Assembly: GCA_024114885.1 (NCBI GenBank)
Contig: CP099423.1
Location: 2,480,001 to 2,544,000, forward strand
DNA: 64,000 nucleotides
Origin: Septoria linicola
Lineage: Eukaryota; Ascomycota; Dothideomycetes; Mycosphaerellales; Mycosphaerellaceae
Direction: 5' to 3'
The position numbers and the translations under genes were made by a program. Of this stretch, positions 35,575 through 46,072 are shown one piece after another. Positions within the stretch are counted from its first letter, which is position 1; the number at the start of each line of letters is the position of its first letter. The notes below the pieces were generated by a model. The model saw nothing but the letters and a program-made list of their open reading frames with translations. It did not search any database and was not told where the DNA came from.

Positions 35575-36528
35575 TTAAAAGGACGCATAGGCACGACTCC
35601 CAAGCAAGAAGTGTTTCGCAGCAGAGCATTTTTGTTCAATGTGATTGTGCTCGTCGCTAAAGAGGTCGTCGTCCGTCAGGTCATCATCGTTATCGACTGC
35701 GTGCTCAGCTATTAGTCGATCGTAGGTTGAACCGTCTTCATGGCTCGCGGTCGCCGCCGTCAGAAGTTGATCTCTTTCATCCTCATCTGCTAGCGCGTCC
35801 AGTAAGGTACCATCAGCCGCCACATCACCGCTTGTTGAGTCCGCAGTCTGCTGCGCAACGTGTTGGTAGACCTGATCATCTGATCCAGTGATGGAGGACA
35901 ACTCAGTCGTGATGTTGTGGACCTGCTTCAGATGTCGTCTGACGTCTTTGTGGTAGAGGAACTTCTTGACTTTTCCTACAAGGCTGCATTCTGGGCAGGA
36001 GTGCGGCCTCGCTTCCTCTCCGACATGCCTACGTTTGAAGTGCTTGGCTCTCTCGCTAGCGCGATAGAAGAGTTCGCCGCAACGCTGGCACGCGAAGGGA
36101 CGTTCGATACTCTTGTGACGTCTGCTAGGCCGCGTGGTCAGGTCTTTCAATGTTTCAGATGAAGCTCGACGATCTCTTTTGAATAGCGCGCGTGTCAAGT
36201 CAACATGGTCCGCCGCGTATGAAACTATCGCTGTAGCATAAATTGGGGTTTGAGCATTGCCTGTTTGTCATACATCTTCCCTAACACGATCTTCGGAAGG
36301 TAATTGAGTGCTACCGTCATGAGCTGTGCTGAGCTCAGGGCCTGGCGCATAACTGTCTTGTCGCTCTATCGAAAGCTCTCCGTTGACATCTAGTAAATCT
36401 CCTTCGAAGCGGTGGATTATGTGTTTAGACCGAAAGTCCGCTTCCATCTCATGGTCAAGGTGTAAAACATTCGAAGGCGCTCCACGCAGACCTGTGGGTT
36501 TCGTGCTCTCCATCTTGCTTGATCCCAT
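35575..36528 (-). CDS. C2H2 zinc-finger protein (model with one intron)
   Basis: Model: 36528-36288 and 36230-35575, 298 residues, with a 57-base intron (weak GTGTTA donor, GCTACAG acceptor). Without that intron the frame is identical on both sides but interrupted by TGA at 36268-36270, so an alternative reading is a nonsense-broken gene. The N-terminus has no recognised domain (MGSSKMESTKPTGLRG). The central part is basic and carries two fingers: FACQRCGELFYRASERAKHF with KRRH, and HSCPECSLVGKVKKFLYHKD with VRRHLKQVH. The C-terminal third is strongly acidic (DNDDDLTDDDLFSDEHN), a possible activation region. Likely a nuclear regulator. It is less similar to the 12/27 kb pair. Confidence 0.55.
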
Positions 36529-37249
36529 TTGACAATGATCACACAGTGTAATTCCTCCTCAGATGTGTTGAAGAAGTGCCGTTCCAAATCATATCGCGAA
36601 GACGAAGTGCCATCAGGCTCCAACACGACCCCTCCACCAATCTAGCCCCGAGATGCACATGTGACGTGAGCCCACGATCAGCCTCATGCTAAGCGATGCC
36701 ATATGCACCTCCAGCCAATTGCGTTCCTCGGAAGCTCTGTGGCGTGTTGCAGACACGGCTGGTCAGAGACGATCCTTGAATTCGTTTGAGTGGAAGTCGA
36801 CGTGGTGTAGGCAGAAGTGTGGCAGTGTTACCCCATTGTCCAGAACAAGTATGAGGCATAGGCAGGTTCGTTCTCAAGCATCAATCGTCGAAGCGATCAT
36901 GGCTTCTGAGATTATCGAGGTCAGAACGTATGCAGGGCGTACGCCGTGGCTGCCCGCAGGCGGCTCGCAGAAGCGGAGTTGGCAACGGTACACGTAGCGC
37001 CTGCGGTGGAAGCTATCGATGAAATGTTGCGGCTCAAATGCTCGAGATGATACAGGGTCGCGTGTATGGAATTAGTCTGCCAAGGGTGTATCTGTGGGTG
37101 AAGCGGCATTGTTGCTGCCAACACAGGCCGTCAATGCTGAGCTGCGCAGACGGAAGCTGCACATCGCAAAGGCGACCTTGCCACAATACGAGAAGGGATG
37201 GGGCCTCATTTGAATATCTTTCTTACGATTTGGCTACAGGCAGCTCTAG
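36529..37249. other. Intergenic between the accessory block and the SMR gene
   Basis: 721 bases. A short minus frame (36417-36626) overlaps its left end but shows no complete domain. Otherwise nothing recognised. Confidence 0.4.
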
Positions 37250-39538
37250 CTAACTTCCGTCCTCGTCGCTGATCTCGACTCTCCTTAGTGAGCTGGCAGT
37301 GAGCTTTCTGGGGTCTTCAGTCACCACCTGCACTTTCGTGCTCTCGCGCTTGCCTTCGTCCAGCCCAACACCACTGTCGCCATCTCCCAGGCTGAGCGGA
37401 CTTCTCTTTGGAGCGTCTTTATCGAAGCTCGTTGGGTCGATGCCGAGTATGCCGCCGATATTGTTGCGATCACCAGGCACACTAAACTCCCGGAAAGCAT
37501 ATCTCCAGTCGTTGAGGAATGCCCTGATGGCCTTACCGACCTTGTCCTTGCCGTTCTTGCTGTGGTGACCAGTTCCGCAGATGGCATAGACGGGTCGCGT
37601 GCTCTTCATTTGCTCTTTCAAACAGTCGCTGAGATACTGCACAGCCTCTTCTGGGTGTAGTCCATGCAAGTCGACATACAACTCCTTTCCAGCTGCCAGA
37701 CTCTTGTTCCTCTCCTCGTATAGCGCACGTGCAGCCTCGCGATGCTTCTCTCGCATGAGCTGATTCTCGTTCTGCCCGCGAAGAGACAGTGCCTTCGCAC
37801 CTCGTGCATCATTTCTGTTCCACGCTTGTGCAGCAGACTGCAGAAATTTGTTGCGCAGCCCACCATGCTTGAAAGCTTCTTGTCGAGCTTTCATATATGC
37901 CTGGTTGACTTTTTCACCAGTCTCAAGCCATGGTACCTCCTTTGGTGCTGATATGGCCATAGCTGCTGCCGAGTTCTCGCGTGTTGCTGTAAACGACCGA
38001 TTGTTCTTGAGCCCACGTCGCATCGCATCACGAGCATTGAGCGGACTTGGCGAGGGAGACATGCGCACGACGTCTGCCAGACTGCCCGGCTGCTGCACAG
38101 GCTGGCCCTGATTGTGATGGCCGTGTCCGCCACGCTTGCCGTGATGGCGCTTGCCGGCCGGCTTGTTGGCTGCGGAGCCGAGTGTGGGGAATGCTTCATC
38201 GTCTTGAAAGTTTGGCTGGTTGGCTTGATTGTTTCTGTCACGATTACCGTGACTTCTGTGGCTGTGGCGAGAACCTGGACGACTTCCAATTCGTGGTCCA
38301 GTAGGGACAAAGTTGGGAAACAGACCCGGCGCTTGTTGCGCGAGTATCTGCTGTTGCTGCAGCAGTGCGGCATTGAGGGTGTTGGCATCAATACTTTGAT
38401 TCTCTTCGTAGGGATTACTGGTTGTAGGTTGCAATGCTGGAAAACTGTCGAAGTCCTGTAGCTGGAAGTTGGGCGCCAGATTTGAAGGCGTGCTTGGACC
38501 TGAGCCGATGTTGAACTGCTGCATGAGCAGAGCTGGGTCGTGAGAAAAGAGGCAAGAGGCGCCAGCTATGCAGTTTCCAGCCATCCAGTACTTGCATAAG
38601 TGGTTCTGCACTTCATGCGCGAAGCGGCAGTCGGCACGTGCGCAATGTCCACTCGCCAGCCAGTATCGACATACAGTCGGAGACTTTTGCTGTCCTGGTG
38701 GTGTCTCCGGACGCGAACTAGCTGTCATGTCTTTGCCAACCAGAAATGTGCGATTCTGCTGTTCTTGCATTGCAGCAGCCATGACGTTCGGGCCCATGCC
38801 CTGCGCCTCCATCAATGAGTTGACCGTCTCGCTCAAATCATAGCCATTCGCCATAAGTATCTGCTCCAGCTCGTCATCTGTCTTGTTGTCTTGCAGAATC
38901 GAGCGCAGCATGTCGTATGGGCTCATCTGCGTGTCATATGAAGACATGAACTCGGAAGCACTGTTGAAGCCTGAGTCGCCAAAGCTCGTCTGGCTGCTCG
39001 CATCATCGTTGACCAGCCAGTCGACATTATCGCTGCCGTAGTCGCCGTAATTCTCCGTGTTGGGTGACGAGTTGTCGCTGAATTGGTATGCGCTCAACCG
39101 CGGACTATGCGGGATGACGGGCGTGGCCAAAGGCAGTCGTGGAGATGGTTTGGGTGAGGAGAAGGGTGATCCGACCGTCTGCGACTTCGTCCTCGCTAGT
39201 GCAGGTGGTCCAAATCCTGGCGGAACAATCGGTGTTGCGGTTGTCGGTCGCGGTGAGCTCTTTGCGGAGGCGGGCGTGGCAGCTCGCTGGATCCACGGCG
39301 CAGGAGACTTGGAGCGCACGACATTCGTTCTGCGCACAGCGGGTGGCGAAGAACTCGTTTCGGTGCTGCTCTTCCACTGCCACAGCGTTCCGAGCACTGC
39401 ATCTTCCAGCGCCTTGCCTTTGAGCGAGGCTGGAGGACCGGCCAGCAGTTGCTCCAACTTCTCGACTTTCTCCTCGTCGCCGATTCCGTCATCGTCCAGA
39501 ACCGGCCTGCACAGGTCGTAGATGCGTTCGGAGACCAT
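37250..39538 (-). CDS. CCCH zinc-finger and SMR-domain protein
   Basis: Single-exon protein of 762 residues starting at ATG 39538. Residues about 207-245 resemble a CUE/UBA ubiquitin-binding helix bundle (DDELEQILMANGYDLSETVN). Two CCCH fingers follow: CRYWLASGHCARADCRFAH (290-308) and CKYWMAGNCIAGASCLFSH (315-333). A long Gln/Asn/Gly-rich region leads to a C-terminal SMR domain (about 615-710): LYVDLHGLHPEEAVQYLSD, VYAICGTGHHSKNGKDKVGK and AIRAFLNDW. SMR domains act as RNA nucleases in mRNA quality control, and their fungal and animal relatives join ubiquitin binding to cleavage of mRNA on stalled ribosomes (Cue2/N4BP2 group). The CCCH addition suggests direct RNA binding. Cytoplasmic; exact role inferred. 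Divergent from YTH1. Confidence 0.9.
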   Translation of the reverse strand: MVSERIYDLCRPVLDDDGIGDEEKVEKLEQLLAGPPASLKGKALEDAVLGTLWQWKSSTETSSSPPAVRRTNVVRSKSPAPWIQRAATPASAKSSPRPTTATPIVPPGFGPPALARTKSQTVGSPFSSPKPSPRLPLATPVIPHSPRLSAYQFSDNSSPNTENYGDYGSDNVDWLVNDDASSQTSFGDSGFNSASEFMSSYDTQMSPYDMLRSILQDNKTDDELEQILMANGYDLSETVNSLMEAQGMGPNVMAAAMQEQQNRTFLVGKDMTASSRPETPPGQQKSPTVCRYWLASGHCARADCRFAHEVQNHLCKYWMAGNCIAGASCLFSHDPALLMQQFNIGSGPSTPSNLAPNFQLQDFDSFPALQPTTSNPYEENQSIDANTLNAALLQQQQILAQQAPGLFPNFVPTGPRIGSRPGSRHSHRSHGNRDRNNQANQPNFQDDEAFPTLGSAANKPAGKRHHGKRGGHGHHNQGQPVQQPGSLADVVRMSPSPSPLNARDAMRRGLKNNRSFTATRENSAAAMAISAPKEVPWLETGEKVNQAYMKARQEAFKHGGLRNKFLQSAAQAWNRNDARGAKALSLRGQNENQLMREKHREAARALYEERNKSLAAGKELYVDLHGLHPEEAVQYLSDCLKEQMKSTRPVYAICGTGHHSKNGKDKVGKAIRAFLNDWRYAFREFSVPGDRNNIGGILGIDPTSFDKDAPKRSPLSLGDGDSGVGLDEGKRESTKVQVVTEDPRKLTASSLRRVEISDEDGS

Positions 39539-40157
39539 GTTGGGTGTCGGTCATAGGGAAGTCCGGTGGGCGGTGGTGATGCTCAGGCTGACAGCTCGTA
39601 CGACTTCGGTGTCGGGGGAGTGTGTCGAGGGTGGTGGTTGTTGCAGTCGAGTCGCAGTATGTATGTTTGAAGCGAAGGTCGGAGAATTGTGATCGAGGGC
39701 GACGTCGAGTCAGTGGGTTGTTGCAGTCGAGATGACAGTTGGGTGTCGAGAGAGTTGATGTGTGACAGCACCGTCCATCCACAGTCCACACTACTAACTT
39801 AACTTACTCTCTCCCCGCCCCCGAGAGCTGCCTTCTTTCGTTCTTGGCAGGTCAACTGTCGATCTTTATGCCTTCACTTCAGCTCACATGTAGTGTAGCA
39901 GTGTAGATATAAGTGAAAGAGTGATACCGTGAAAGAGACACTCGATGTTGACAGATTCGTCATCAGCGAAGTGAGGCGAGGCGAATCATCCATCCTGGTC
40001 ATCAACACCGAAACGCGCAGAAGTACCGAGTGGCCGCATCCTTGCTGCTGATCGGCTCGGCGTCACTCCACCAAGCATCCAGCTGCATCAAGCTACACCA
40101 AAGCTAATTCTATGCCTCTGTTCTTCTGGTCAACCACGACCAACACATCTTCCCAAA
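39539..40157. promoter_or_regulatory. Divergent promoter region shared by the SMR and YTH1 genes
   Basis: 619 bases between opposing starts. Contains a direct repeat of GGTTGTTGCAGTCGAG (near 39637 and again near 39717). No transcription start or binding site can be fixed by eye. Confidence 0.45.
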
Positions 40158-40973
40158 ATGGCCACGGCGACACAGTCTTCCCTCCCTGACCAGATTCTCA
40201 ACCCGGCAACATCCACACCGCCCGCCTTCACCTTCGACAACTACCTCTCCCGCGCTCTTCCCACGCTCGGCCTGCCCTCCAAAGTCGCCCGACCCATTTG
40301 CAACGACTTTCGCCAGTCCAACGGCACACAATGTCCTCGTGGTCCAACATGTCCTGACCGGCATTATGTTCCCCCTTCCGAACGTAGTGGCATTGGTCAT
40401 CTAATCTGCAAACATTACCAACGCGGCCTCTGCAAAAAAGGCGAAGCATGCGAATTCGCCCACACCTTCAACCTACGCGACGAGAAGGAGTGCAAAGAGT
40501 TCAGCAGATATGGCATTTGTCCTCAAGGCGACGAGTGCACGAGTTTGCACGTGCCTCCTACAGCTGAAGTGAGGAGGATCGCTTGTGCACATTACGCGAG
40601 AGGTTTTTGCCCGCTAGGACCATACTGCGAGAGAAGACACGTCAAGCATAAGCAATTGTGCCCGTACTACCTGGCTGGCTTCTGTCCGAACGGGAGAGCA
40701 CACCCACCAGACTCGGACAAAGTCGTGAGCTGTGAATTCGGGGCGCACGCGAAGTGGATCAAGGACGAGGACATGAATCCTAAAAAGCCCGAAGTGAGAA
40801 AGGTCAAAGATGAGGAGACGCTGAAGAGGGAGCAGGAGGAGAGAGAAGATGAGTTCTACGCAGAGGAGGAGAGGAGGCGGGAGAGGTTTGAGCGGGAAGG
40901 TGGTGGTGGATGGCAGAGAGGCGGGAGGGGGAGAGGTGGGCGTGGGCGAGGGTACAGGAGTAAGCGCTACTAG
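40158..40973 (+). CDS. YTH1: mRNA 3'-end-processing protein Yth1 (CPSF30 homologue)
   Basis: Single-exon, 271 residues from ATG 40158. Contains five CCCH fingers in series: CNDFRQSNGTQCPRGPTCPD (His follows), CKHYQRGLCKKGEACEFAH, CKEFSRYGICPQGDECTSLH, CAHYARGFCPLGPYCERRH, and CPYYLAGFCPNGRAH with its second part further on. This number and spacing is characteristic of CPSF30/Yth1. Yth1 is the core subunit of the cleavage and polyadenylation factor that recognises the poly(A) signal of pre-mRNA in the nucleus. The end is a charged Lys/Glu-rich coil followed by an RGG-type tail (WQRGGRGRGGRGRGYRS). The size fits fungal Yth1 (about 210-280 residues). No defect or odd base use was seen. Confidence 0.95.
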   Translation: MATATQSSLPDQILNPATSTPPAFTFDNYLSRALPTLGLPSKVARPICNDFRQSNGTQCPRGPTCPDRHYVPPSERSGIGHLICKHYQRGLCKKGEACEFAHTFNLRDEKECKEFSRYGICPQGDECTSLHVPPTAEVRRIACAHYARGFCPLGPYCERRHVKHKQLCPYYLAGFCPNGRAHPPDSDKVVSCEFGAHAKWIKDEDMNPKKPEVRKVKDEETLKREQEEREDEFYAEEERRRERFEREGGGGWQRGGRGRGGRGRGYRSKRY

Positions 40974-41503
40974 GTGTATGCTGGTGCCGATACTCAGGAT
41001 GATGGCTGAGTGGAATTGATTTTTGTTTGCGATTCAGCGAGGCGTTGGGAGAAAGTAGAGACGTGGCAGGCTCCAAAGCAGGCAAGGCACAGCAGGAAAA
41101 CAGACTCTTGCCCAAGCTCTTTACAAAGCTGATCCTGCGCATAGCTCATGCGACATAGCACAATTTGAGTGCTCTCGCTCCACGACGCGCACTTCTCCTG
41201 CCCATGCTCAATTCACAGCCTCAGCATCCGCAGTATCGAGCCCGGCGGAACTTGACTAACTAATGCTTGCCTCGGGTCAGGACTTTCTGGCCAAGCACTC
41301 ATAAGCAGATTTTTCTTATTAACAAGCAGAGGAAAGCCCCCGATCGGACTCAATTAGGCGACTTCCTTGCATGCCAGCCGGCGGAATGTTTCCAACACCA
41401 GAGAGACTTGCTCATCTTCAAAAACACATTCTCAAGCGATAACATCACCCACTACAAACTTCCAACAAATACTGCGCATCAAGCATCGCTACTCACAAGA
41501 ATC
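40974..41503. other. Intergenic
   Basis: 530 bases downstream of YTH1; nothing recognised apart from the upstream region of the small membrane protein. Confidence 0.35.
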
Positions 41504-41668
41504 ATGCTTGCCCTCCCTTCGACAAACGAGATCAGTGTTTGGCAGAAGGTTGGCCTGGTACTGTGCACTCTCTTCCCGATTTACTACATTTCCTACAACT
41601 TGCATCCGGCTTTTGGTGTGCTTCGCGACTCGAATGCCACCGGAGCGAGCGGAGTGGGGATACAGTAG
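41504..41668 (+). CDS. Possible small single-pass membrane protein
   Basis: 54-residue frame with ATG 41504. The sequence has one hydrophobic stretch (WQKVGLVLCTLFPIYYISYN, about residues 13-32), a short polar N-terminus and a Gly/Ala/Ser C-terminus. This resembles small inner-mitochondrial or ER membrane subunits, but no specific family was recognised. Frames of this size occur by chance, and supporting features (splice sites, neighbours) are absent, so this is a tentative call. Confidence 0.35.
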   Translation: MLALPSTNEISVWQKVGLVLCTLFPIYYISYNLHPAFGVLRDSNATGASGVGIQ

Positions 41669-42195
41669 CGGCTGGGTTGGGTGGGAAGAGGAGGATGCAG
41701 TGCGCCAGATGCTATGCTGCTGGGGCATCATCACGCACATGAAGCGAAGAGAAGATACTACTGGGATTGTAGTACTACCCGAAGACGGTCAAGGTGTAAT
41801 GGGTAATTCGTGAAATACTGAGCCAGCCTTCGGAGGGGAGGCAGTCTCGACTGGCCGCCAGCGTCCATGCCAAGCGACCCCGCTTCAGCTTCTCACACCA
41901 TCTCTCAGCCTTGCCGTTGCAGATGCACATCAGCATCCTCGTTAATTCGCAGAAGAAGAAGTTGACTCTTCGCGAGAGTCTCAGGTGTGCCTTGTCACTT
42001 CCCTCTGCGAGTATCCTCAGATCATGACTTTCAAGATGTGTGTGCAATGGCGCACGGTAAATGCAGCCTGACCGTCATGGAGAGGCTGTGGGCGGCCGAG
42101 ATGGTGGTGACGCAGCTTGCGCAGAGTACTAGTCAAAACCGAACGCCTGCCCCGTACTCGCACACCTGCCACCTGACTTGGTCGCCATTGCTACC
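41669..42195. other. Intergenic upstream of the HET-SH3 locus
   Basis: 527 bases; no gene recognised. Confidence 0.35.
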
Positions 42196-45100
42196 ATGCG
42201 ACTGATTAACATACACACTGTACAGTTCCAAGAGTTCGCGGATGATGAGCGTCCACCATACGCCATCGCATCCCACAGATGGGGCGAGGAGGAGACCAGC
42301 TACAAGTCGTTCTTGAATGAATGGGGAGCCGCGAGCTTCGGACGCAATAAAGTCCAGAATTTCGCCAAATTGATCGAGCAACTGAACATCGCCGAAGACT
42401 CTAACAGAGCCTTGAGCGACCTTGGACTCAGACTTCGCTGCTCCTGGCTTTGGATCGACACCGCTTGTATCAACGGAGAAGACAGTGCCGAACTTTCGGA
42501 ATCTATCAATTCTATGTTCCGGTGGTACGGTAGTGCTGCTGTCTGCTATGCGTATTTGGGCGATGTCTTATCTGTCGACTACATACTGTGGATGTCTGAA
42601 AGTCAATGGTTCAAAAGAGGATGGACATTGCAGGAACTGCTTGCGCCCCGCACCGTTGTGTTTGTGGCTAGAGGCTGGACAGTGATCGGACATAAGTGCT
42701 CACACAGCACCAAGGTTTGTGCAGCTACATGCGAGGGCTATGGTCGACGGCTCAATGATGTGATCTCAAGGATCACTGGCATATCACTGAATTACCTACA
42801 AGTGGGAAACTTTGATCTGCTTCGAGCCGTACCTGCCAAGGACATACTGACATGGGCCATCGGCAGAGTCACAACGCGGGAAGAAGATACCGTCTATTGC
42901 CTTCTGGGGCTCTTTGATGTTTACATGCCTCCAATCTATGGTGAAGGTCCCCATACATTCAAAAGCTCAATGCAGCGACCGGGGGAAATCTGCCTGTGGC
43001 CTGTCTCAAGGAGTTGTGGTTGAAATCAGTTCAAAGACCGACTTACAAGCCGCAGCCGAAGGTGATGATGCAGCCGAAGGTGATACAGCCAACGATACCG
43101 GCGCGACAGCCAGAACTGCAGCTGCAAGATAAAGCGCTTGGACAACTGGATGGTCCGAAACTGTGGAGCTCTTGCAACTTTCCTACAACGACTGCTTTCC
43201 ATGGCTATGAATTGAGGAAGACTACCACGGCATACTTTGAACGTCCTTCCACCGTTCAAGTATCTTACACGACGACCAAGGACCTGCCACAATCTGAGAT
43301 GCAGAGGCTTGAAAGCCGACCACTCGATAATCCATTGCAGCCTGTCACCAATAGTGTCCACGATAATAGCGCACTTGTTCAAACAGTGGAAATCAAAGCC
43401 ACCTCGGTAGAAACGACGTCTTCTCTTGAGTCTCCGGCCAGGGTGCCGCAATCCCCTGGGACTTTCAGTATTGCGCGGAAACCACTGCCCAAGTCGAAAC
43501 ATGCACAGACTATCATTGGACAAAGTACGGTTGTAGATGAAACAAGAAAATCCCGTACGGCATGTCTTCAGCATCGCGATGGCAGTGCGTGGTCGTGGCA
43601 CCAGCTGACCGTTGGACCTGCTGTGCCGCAAATAATAGCAGATCACGACTGGCACGAGCTTCCGGGCTACTCAGACAGTCGCCACGCCTAAGTCAAAGAG
43701 TGTATGAGTCGTACGGCTCAAGGCAGTCAATTACGTGCCATGTTCGACTATGAATCTGCTCATGCCGAGACTCTTAGCTTCAAGAAAGGAAATATCGTTG
43801 TAGTTACCAGAACTCAACACGACCACTGGTGGGAAGGATTGCTGCTGAAAGAAGACGGTCTTCAAGATTCCTCGTACTGGTGTGTTCCCCTCGAGCTACT
43901 GCGAAAGTCTGGTGGATGATGTCCTGGAGGAGCCAGAAACGAAGCCGCCGAGGCACAAATCGCATCTGACAGCGCTACGTAACGGGGAAGCACTGCAGGC
44001 ATCAGGTCATTATGATCCTGCACCGTGGCTGTCAGAGGATCGACAGGGCAGCGGCAACGCTCTACCCATGGATTTGCGTGTGCTCGATGGACTGGATTCT
44101 GGACAGACGACTCTCCATGTGCAGAGCTGGCATCATGGTAGTACGCCGAATAGTAGAACTATGCCGTCAGACACGACTATCGCCTCCGCTTCCCTCCACA
44201 GCGGACTGGGCCATCACGAAGTGGACGACATTGTCAATCTTACAAGATCTCCGCAGGCTGAGACGGACAATCTCGCGGATGTCGCATGCTCCATGAAGCA
44301 AGATGCAATGGCTTCGCGGAGCACCTTCGATGCGCTACTCTCGAAGTTGGAACACCCGGTCGATGTCCAAGCTCCACGGGTGACACAAATCGAGACAGAA
44401 TCTCTTGATAGTTTCGAGAAGGCACAATTGCAGGGCAGTAGTACAGCGATCGAGCACAGTCTGGAGAACATTACCATACCCAAAGTCGTGCTAGAAGCGC
44501 TGTTGCGGCAACGAGAACATTCACAATCCGAGAACATGTCGGAAAGTGAAGTGGTCGCCAGCGTTTCACTCGAATATATCAGGACACTGTTGCTTGCTGG
44601 ATGCAGAGGGCCAGAGCATGTATCCGAAGATGTGGATCAGAAGATCCCCACTATACAAATGGACCACTCGCCTGCTAGACAACATGAGGGGGTTCGGCAA
44701 CAAGTCGAGGCTCACATTTCGAGTACTCGGCCGAGGAGCCGGTTTGGCAGACTGCAAGACTTTCTCAGGCTTGATCAGAGCACGACTACTTCGACTCGTA
44801 TATGGAAGCAGACAGTGGGTCAGAACAGGTAGTGAAGCATCAAGTGGACAATCGCGAGCAGAATTGAAGTGCGACAACCTGTCTCGGCCATCACCTTCAA
44901 CCGCGAGCTTGTACTACAGAACTGTCGCAGCAGGTATTATGATCGAGTTAATGGAGGTTATGACTCATACTGCCGATCTACAGAGATCTCTCCGGAGGTC
45001 GTATCCTCTCGCCGGAGGCGTAGCTCCCTGTTTGTGGACGACCCACGGACCGATCTCAGCGCTGTTATTCGTACTAAGCAAAGTGGACCAACGTCAGCGA

Positions 45101-45550
45101 TACTGATCTACGATGACATTGGCAGTAGAATCAACGATGAAGAAACGCACTCTTCTCGAAGCCGCTGTAGCGCCCATTCAGCCCAACCTTTACAACACGA
45201 TGGTTCACCGGAACTGAGATCTTCGCGATAAATGGTTCCGAGGACTGACGTGGAAATGTATGCTGCCGAGCGCTCGCGGAGAGAGGCTGCCATCGCCCAG
45301 AATCACGCGTGCGGATCGAGAGATGCAGGAGAGGCATCGATTCGACGCCGTGGAGAGGATCATAGCCCGACTTGAGAATCCTGCTGAGCATCGTGATAAG
45401 TTGGTTTGGTGTGAGAGGCATTGCTGGGTGATGTCGAAGTATGATAGGAGTCAGCGCTGTCATGAGTGTCGCGATCGGTGGTTCGAGTTCCAGCCACCTA
45501 GCAAGATACAGACGAGCCTGACTAGCCTGATGAGAAGTGTTTGGGGTTGA
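42196..45550 (+). pseudogene. HET-SH3 domain fusion, decayed
   Basis: Starts at ATG 42196. A HET domain of the HET-E-like class runs to about 42955: YAIASHRWGEEETSYKSF, then CSWLWIDTACINGEDSAELS, CYAYLGDV, WFKRGWTLQELLAPRTV and GLFDVYMPPIYGEGP. A frame change near the end of the C-run at 42950-42955 joins it to VACLKELWLKSVQRP and a long low-complexity linker (to 43688). In-frame TAA is at 43689-43691. The same frame continues into an SH3 domain: LRAMFDYESAHAETLSFKKG, then WWEGLLLKEDG. A +1 shift follows, and the rest reads VFPSSYCESLVDD. Another long linker follows with further shifts, then a C-terminal Cys/His motif (CERHCWVMSKYDRSQRCHEC). Few HET-SH3 proteins are known to me. Inactive as read. 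Confidence 0.72.
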
Positions 45551-46072
45551 GCAGTAGATGACTGAAGCTTCTCACTTTCGTGTCATGCTCGTCATGGTGC
45601 GCGCCGGATTACTGGTCGTCTAGAATGCAGTATTTCGTATAGAAGTCGAATAACGTGCCTCGAGGGAGCCACAACTGAGGGACGCTCGTCACACGTAATG
45701 CTTGGATCGTCTTGCAAAACTCTAAGAAGAGCGAGCCTCTCGATGAGACAGTAGTCCGACGTGTTCAACCCCAAGAGCGTCTACGGCCACTGAATGTTCA
45801 TATGCGCAGACTGAAGATATCTGCCCGATCACGCCATTGTACTTCGTACAGTGTATGCTGTTCAGAAATCTCCCATCGGAAAGTAGCTGTGTGTGTCCTT
45901 CTCGAGTATAAGCTAGATCTCTGAGCGTGTAACAGGTGCCTTGACAAAGTCGCAAGAGTTTGTGAGCAGACGAGGACAATGCCAAGCTCCGGTGCGGAAC
46001 CAGACCGCTTCACATGAATGACGAACTTTTTGAGCTTCGCGACGCGCTTCACTAAACAGAACTCACATCAAC
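45551..46072. other. Intergenic
   Basis: 522 bases containing the upstream region of the NTR2 gene; nothing else recognised. Confidence 0.35.

Noticed and set aside
36417..36626. Short minus frame with ERHFFNTSEEELHCVIIVKW
   Set aside because: Overlaps the C2H2 gene start in another frame and cannot be joined to a domain; possibly a relic, not callable.
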